From assembly GCA_028288705.1 (NCBI GenBank), contig JAQBNH010000011.1, forward strand, positions 95,017 through 159,016: a stretch of 64,000 bases of DNA, given 5' to 3'. Under the pieces are notes generated by a model. The model was not told the DNA's origin and made no database searches. It worked only from the letters and a program-made list of their open reading frames with translations. The stretch is from Ferruginibacter sp. (lineage in GTDB: Bacteria; Bacteroidota; Bacteroidia; Chitinophagales; Chitinophagaceae). A program made the position numbers and the translations under genes. Below are positions 59,801 to 64,000 of the stretch, one piece after another (position 1 is the stretch's first letter; each line of letters opens with the position of its first letter).

Positions 59801-62800
59801 CAGGCACGATCACGGCCTGGTCTATGGCCACAGTGATGGCGCATTGTGGGGCGGAAGATGATGCCTGCTTTAATTTGTACAAGAATGCTGACTCTGCTTT
59901 TTCAGTCGGCGCATCATGCAGCGGCGAACTGGATTTTGCATGGCGCTTTTTCAGAGAAATGTACCTGTTCAAAAAGACAGAGATTGTAAACAAACTTATT
60001 CATAGCAGTTGTCCAACTCCCGAAATCTTATCCTGGCATACGCTCAGTTTTCCAATTATTGACGTGATGGACGGGACGCATGATATTCCGTCTGATCCTG
60101 CGGCTGGTGCAGATAGCCTGGCGCAGTTTATTGATGAAAATTGCAGGGGTTATGTCACACAGTGGCTGGAGGAATTGCACCCTTGTAATTTACTGCAAAC
60201 TGATATAGACATCCTGTTCCCCAGGATGATTGAGGTATGCAAAAAAGGGGGCGATCTCGACCATGTGTTTGGTTCAAGTACCACGCCGCCGGGTACAGCT
60301 ACATCTGCCATGGATGTATCCTTTGAACAAATCATGAAGAATGTGCTGGGCGATCGTTATGACAGTACCTGTAATGCTTACCTGATTACTGCACCGTTGC
60401 CTTATGGTCAGCAACCTTCATACAGTGATGTAGAGATATGGGATAAGCCCGATAGTTGCCAGTGTACTAAAATTAGCGGCCTATATAATCAATTTCAGCA
60501 GGCAGGTGGGGGTAATTTTTCCGACTTTGTCTTTACTAAAACCGGTACCCGGATGTACCCTGGTGTATTGGATACCCTTCGTCGTTTATGCAGCGGGGAA
60601 ATCGCCTGCCAGTTCCTGGCAACGCCGATTGTTTTACCGGTGGCACTGCAATGTAACACAGGCCCGGTTTGTATCAGCTGCACGGAAATGAAGGTGGCAT
60701 ACAACCAATTTAAAGTTGAATTTCCAGGGATAGATCCCACCTACGATAATAATGACAGTGTGCGGCAAAACCGAAATAAGCTTTTCGGGACTTTCATGAA
60801 CAGGCGTTTTGGTTTTGTGAAAGACGCGACGGATTACCTGGATTTTATGTCAACCTGTGCCTTGCCCGTAAAAACCGATTCCAGTTATTGTGACTCGTTA
60901 AACTTGTTATTAAGAAACTACCAGCAGCTGCCAAACAAGATTGACACCGCGAAAAATGATGCTGGCCAGTGTGACACCTCGCATTTGAAAGTTAGTATTA
61001 CAAACAGTTTTACGCATACAGGCGGATTTTTAAAAAGCTGGATGTCCAACGGTGTCTGGAAAAATCCATTGGAGAACTATGCCCCAACGCCAAACTTCAT
61101 TTACAGCGATACACTGTGTCTTCCGGACAGTAGCTTCAGCAGCGAAAGCCGGCTTCGTTTTCCATTTAATGACAAGGGTTATGAGAGTTATGTTAATGGC
61201 GGCAAAACTGCTTACACTTATGGCTCTCTTATCAATGCCTACAGTTTTGAGAATAAAAATATTGGCATCTACCTGATCAATGGAAAACAATGGAAGGCTG
61301 CCGTCCCGGCACTTAATGATAGCATTTATGGTTATCTGCAGGTCATCGAGAATGGCGTTCAAACCATACATTCTTATTTTCCGCTCGGGATAAAATACCT
61401 TGGCGAGTGGGTAAACCTTAAATTAGAGATCAAGAATCTTCAACTGCGGGTGCTGTTGAACGATGTACAAAAAGATACGTTCACCCTGGCATCTCCTGTC
61501 ACCAAATTCTATTCACAGGTGGCGGAACCTTATGGGCCGGACTTCCAGATGGACTGGTTAAAAATGTTTGATAAGCAGGATCGCCTCCGTTATTTCGAAG
61601 AATTCAACGGTTGCGAAAACCTCGCTAAACAAACGCTGCCGAAATGCCAACCAGACTGCAAACAGGATTTTGTAACATATTTTAATGCCAAGTCTAATAC
61701 ACAGTATACTTTTACGCAAATAGATTCCCTTTATTTTAATCGTTGCGGCATCCATCCTGACCCTTGCTATAAAAGCCCGATTGATTGCAATAACATGCAA
61801 CAGGCTTTGAAAGAATACTACTTAAGCCAATATAGTACAACGCATGACTCGATGGGTGTAGATCAATCCTGGTTCATTGGAAGTAACTACATTGACAGAT
61901 CCGGTTATCCATACTCTATTAAAGATTTTATTAAGGCGGGAATCTTGTCGACGGCCGATTCAGTAGTGAACAACCGGGGAGATTTTGGATTTGGCTTTCA
62001 GATTCCAATGTGCGTAGATAATGGTTTTTCGCTTAGCATTAAATTGCGTACAAAGCCCGGGTCAAACGCTTTCACCGGGCAACCGATGTTTTACCAGTAT
62101 TTTACCAATGGCGGCTACCTCTTGACTGAATTCACCGGTTATGGTTCTTATAATGGCTGGCAGGGCGGCTATAGAGATGTAGGCGGAAATTATCACGGAA
62201 TCTACGATTTTAGCCAGAACGATAGCCTTTATACGGTTTTTGATACATGGAAAACGTATAAGGTTAGTTTTAAAAATAACCGCGCTTATACCTATATCAA
62301 TGATAGTTTAAAAGCCAGTATTTATTTCCCGGGAACCTTCGACCGCCTGAGAGCGTTCAGTATGGCGAACTGGTACAATACAGAGACGGAATACGACTGG
62401 GTAAAAATTCAGGATGCCAGTGGTAAAATTATTTACCAGGAAGATTTTAATGACTATACCAATTTTTCAAAAGCTGATAACAGTGTCCTTTGCCAGCTGG
62501 TCAATTGCAGCGGCAATTTTACTTACTTCTTTAATAATCGCTTCCACACAAATTACAGTTACACAGAATTGCTGGAGTTGTATAAGGGGAAATGTAATAT
62601 TTATTTTGAACCCTGTACGTCTGCAAGCGGACCGACGCTTTGCGGTGATCCCAAGCCTGTTTTTGAGAATGTAGATGCACCTGATCTTTCTGCATGTGCA
62701 GATAGTACCTTATTCAGCGTAGGTACAGGAACCCTGCTATATAACGCTTACAGGGATTCGCTGGTGAATAGTTTTAACGATCGCTACCTCGAGAAATGCC

Positions 62801-64000
62801 TGGCAGCGCGCTACAATGAAAGTTTCACCGTATCTGCGCCCGTGAGCGAATTCCATTATACACTTTACTATTATGACCAGGCAGGCAATCTGGTGAAAAC
62901 CGTGCCTCCTGCTGGTGTAGACATGTCGAAATTCAGCTCGGCTGGTTGGAGCGACAGTGTTAAAAATGCCAGGGCGCTTGGCAACCTGCTAACGCCAGCA
63001 CATGGTTTGAAAACGCAATATCGTTACAATACATTGAACCAGGTGGTGGCCCAAACCACACCCGACGCCGGGCAAAGCCAGTTTTGGTACGACCGTCTTG
63101 GCAGGCTGGTGATCAGCCAGAATGCTAAACAAAAAGCGGCCAGTTCCACCGAAGCCAATGCCTTATACAGTTATACAAATTACGATTACCTCGGCCGCAT
63201 TGCAGAAGTAGGGCAGGTGCGAAATACAAATGGGAGTGAACCGGTAACGGCCACGCTTACCCGAAACACCAACAGTTTGTCTTCCTGGCTTACCGCCCGG
63301 TATAATGTTCGGAGCCAGCTGACACAAACGTTCTACGATACCAAGTATGCCGGCTTTGCAGGATCAGAAGACCTGATTGTCTGGCAGTCCAACCTGCGAA
63401 ACCGGGTGAGCTACACATCGTACACAGATACCGCCACGCTGGGCATGTATAACCAGGCAAGTTTTTACTCCTATGATATTCATGGAAACGTCGATACACT
63501 GATCCAGGATTATGGAAGCTCTGCCGTTACAGGAGTAACGAACATCATGAATGTTCAAACGGTAAATGCCAATCGCTGGAAGCGGATGGTGTACCGCTAC
63601 GACCTGATCAGTGGCAAGGTAAACCACGTGGCCTACCAGCCGCCGAGAAATACGACCTATTACCCCGACATGTTGTATCACCGCTATAGTTACGATGCGG
63701 AAAACCGGCTCGTACTTGCCGAAACATCGGTGGACAGTTTGGTCTGGGAAAAAGATGCGCGGTATGAATATTATAAACATGGCCCGCTTTCACGGATGGT
63801 GCTGGGAGAGCAGTTGGTACAGGGTATCGATTACGCCTATACGCTGCAGGGCTGGTTAAAAGGAGTTAATGCGAATAGCATTGCAAATCCTGATGATGAT
63901 ATGGGGACCGACGGAAAGGTTTCCACCTTGAACCAGTATACCGCCCGAGATGCCTACAGTTTCAGCCTGGATTATTTTATCGGTGATTATCAACCCGTGA
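56899..64000 (+). CDS. RHS-repeat protein, 3' end beyond window
   Basis: Frame open from ATG 56899 (MKLTAKLAKIILLLVSIQYVTVG signal) to the edge; late YD-like units (YYYDQAGNLVKTVPPAGVD, YRYNTLNQVVAQTTPDAGQSQFWYDRLGRLVISQNAKQ, YDYLGRIAEVGQV, DAYSFSLDYFIGDYQP). Not in ORF track because there is no stop. Confidence 0.9.
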   Translation, partial: MKLTAKLAKIILLLVSIQYVTVGRAFATDEKYAAIPLTGTNNQIQKDSSNYVQDTVFFNMALRPTQTTYSVKNLVTFKINEFSNIALPDTFKVTISFKVYFTKLVSGTEVQDSSALQTIFVEYNKFRNYQNKALYSFEGGYSARVKILSVTSVSSSGTFSSYKNALMLENQITVTREYAFNPLTDYVASVSGTPGSQLQACDASGEYVVSWGKLRVANEYDLEWTYLDSVALINYYVPNTSTLDARKVFQNNASRVSITNESYAIPLLYDNKGVLFFRVRPVVLRPGGQRLEGNWSSNYTNGMGVYGFAGHEIKLNWQASTSFAEEGKRKSVVQYFDGSLRNRQTVTKDNSNCKTIVAETLYDYQGRPAIQVLPTPTLSSLIGYTPNFNRDVNGANYDKSIFDGDTSAILSSCNALLPGMGNTVSGASRYYSTNNEVNVYTAGSIRYIPSAKLYPFAETRYTPDNTGRIAMQGGVGKEFQINQITNSFTHETKYFYGSADPEELDALFGTEVGNASHYSKNMVKDANGQYSVSYTDMHGRTIATALAGKPESKMDTLSSSNTKLIVKKLLDTTNNLVTGRSIVSSKALIVTSSGMHRFQYSLTPDKISVQTCDSATICYDCLYDLDITISNDCSNPAAGPITIRRTNLRADGIMDTTCGGPAKTFPGVDTSVYLTPGSYMISKTLTISPKGLDKYNEIFLRRNTCKTLQQIIQEQQQIFLAQVQCHPTCQSCTDSLGTLESYVARYYLRNNIPVSDTGSFRDQAVLAYSMEKASCDDLCSSTGLHTSAREQMLADMTAPYGQYAEIDSAYDPHNIFYSNAVTGLPRFKLLVGGDFYKDAFGRPDSIVNSAGQRVPPTDVSITKEDFINNFKASWATTLLPLHPEYCFLQKAESYAASYTWDERFEKVDSYAQAVDSGFLNPSNFTGLPSRPIFNSATTTHRDPMFTSLATGSAAAFKDSLFQYVNTGSGTITAWSMATVMAHCGAEDDACFNLYKNADSAFSVGASCSGELDFAWRFFREMYLFKKTEIVNKLIHSSCPTPEILSWHTLSFPIIDVMDGTHDIPSDPAAGADSLAQFIDENCRGYVTQWLEELHPCNLLQTDIDILFPRMIEVCKKGGDLDHVFGSSTTPPGTATSAMDVSFEQIMKNVLGDRYDSTCNAYLITAPLPYGQQPSYSDVEIWDKPDSCQCTKISGLYNQFQQAGGGNFSDFVFTKTGTRMYPGVLDTLRRLCSGEIACQFLATPIVLPVALQCNTGPVCISCTEMKVAYNQFKVEFPGIDPTYDNNDSVRQNRNKLFGTFMNRRFGFVKDATDYLDFMSTCALPVKTDSSYCDSLNLLLRNYQQLPNKIDTAKNDAGQCDTSHLKVSITNSFTHTGGFLKSWMSNGVWKNPLENYAPTPNFIYSDTLCLPDSSFSSESRLRFPFNDKGYESYVNGGKTAYTYGSLINAYSFENKNIGIYLINGKQWKAAVPALNDSIYGYLQVIENGVQTIHSYFPLGIKYLGEWVNLKLEIKNLQLRVLLNDVQKDTFTLASPVTKFYSQVAEPYGPDFQMDWLKMFDKQDRLRYFEEFNGCENLAKQTLPKCQPDCKQDFVTYFNAKSNTQYTFTQIDSLYFNRCGIHPDPCYKSPIDCNNMQQALKEYYLSQYSTTHDSMGVDQSWFIGSNYIDRSGYPYSIKDFIKAGILSTADSVVNNRGDFGFGFQIPMCVDNGFSLSIKLRTKPGSNAFTGQPMFYQYFTNGGYLLTEFTGYGSYNGWQGGYRDVGGNYHGIYDFSQNDSLYTVFDTWKTYKVSFKNNRAYTYINDSLKASIYFPGTFDRLRAFSMANWYNTETEYDWVKIQDASGKIIYQEDFNDYTNFSKADNSVLCQLVNCSGNFTYFFNNRFHTNYSYTELLELYKGKCNIYFEPCTSASGPTLCGDPKPVFENVDAPDLSACADSTLFSVGTGTLLYNAYRDSLVNSFNDRYLEKCLAARYNESFTVSAPVSEFHYTLYYYDQAGNLVKTVPPAGVDMSKFSSAGWSDSVKNARALGNLLTPAHGLKTQYRYNTLNQVVAQTTPDAGQSQFWYDRLGRLVISQNAKQKAASSTEANALYSYTNYDYLGRIAEVGQVRNTNGSEPVTATLTRNTNSLSSWLTARYNVRSQLTQTFYDTKYAGFAGSEDLIVWQSNLRNRVSYTSYTDTATLGMYNQASFYSYDIHGNVDTLIQDYGSSAVTGVTNIMNVQTVNANRWKRMVYRYDLISGKVNHVAYQPPRNTTYYPDMLYHRYSYDAENRLVLAETSVDSLVWEKDARYEYYKHGPLSRMVLGEQLVQGIDYAYTLQGWLKGVNANSIANPDDDMGTDGKVSTLNQYTARDAYSFSLDYFIGDYQPV

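Overview
Chromosomal window from a Bacteroidota, probably Chitinophagaceae-like, judged from protein style, TAnnTTTG promoter motifs and the Rhs-type locus. Positions 1-25 kb are mostly housekeeping: CcmF/CcsA-type and CcmE-like proteins, arginase family, radical SAM, methylmalonyl-CoA mutase large subunit, IscA/ErpA family, SecDF, class-A beta-lactamase-like hydrolase, PLP aminotransferase, CoaE, YajC, DUF1573, NusB, GroES/GroEL, SMR exporter, tRNA-Pro(GGG), dicarboxylate symporter, HAD hydrolase and class I aldolase. The intergenic spaces of this part carry a diverged repeat family (CTCTGTGGTAAA / CGCCTTAGTGGCGAAAAA) that is often arranged in ~76-bp tandem units. From ~25.7 to ~44.8 kb the region is accessory: an MntA/HepT-like toxin-antitoxin pair with an amber-interrupted toxin, small HTH proteins, 10-bp iteron arrays in inverted orientation, two matching sRNA-like units, and a four-gene cassette at 39.0-44.6 kb (GHKL ATPase + PRTase-like protein + TcmP-like + Gp37/Gp68-like). 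That cassette is the best candidate for an undescribed system, possibly defence or nucleic-acid modification. From 45.0 kb to the right edge is a large Rhs-type secreted/surface locus with a 2524-aa PA14-containing protein and an RHS protein that runs off the window. No CRISPR array, rRNA, integrase or transposase was seen. All family assignments are by eye from motifs; no searches were run.
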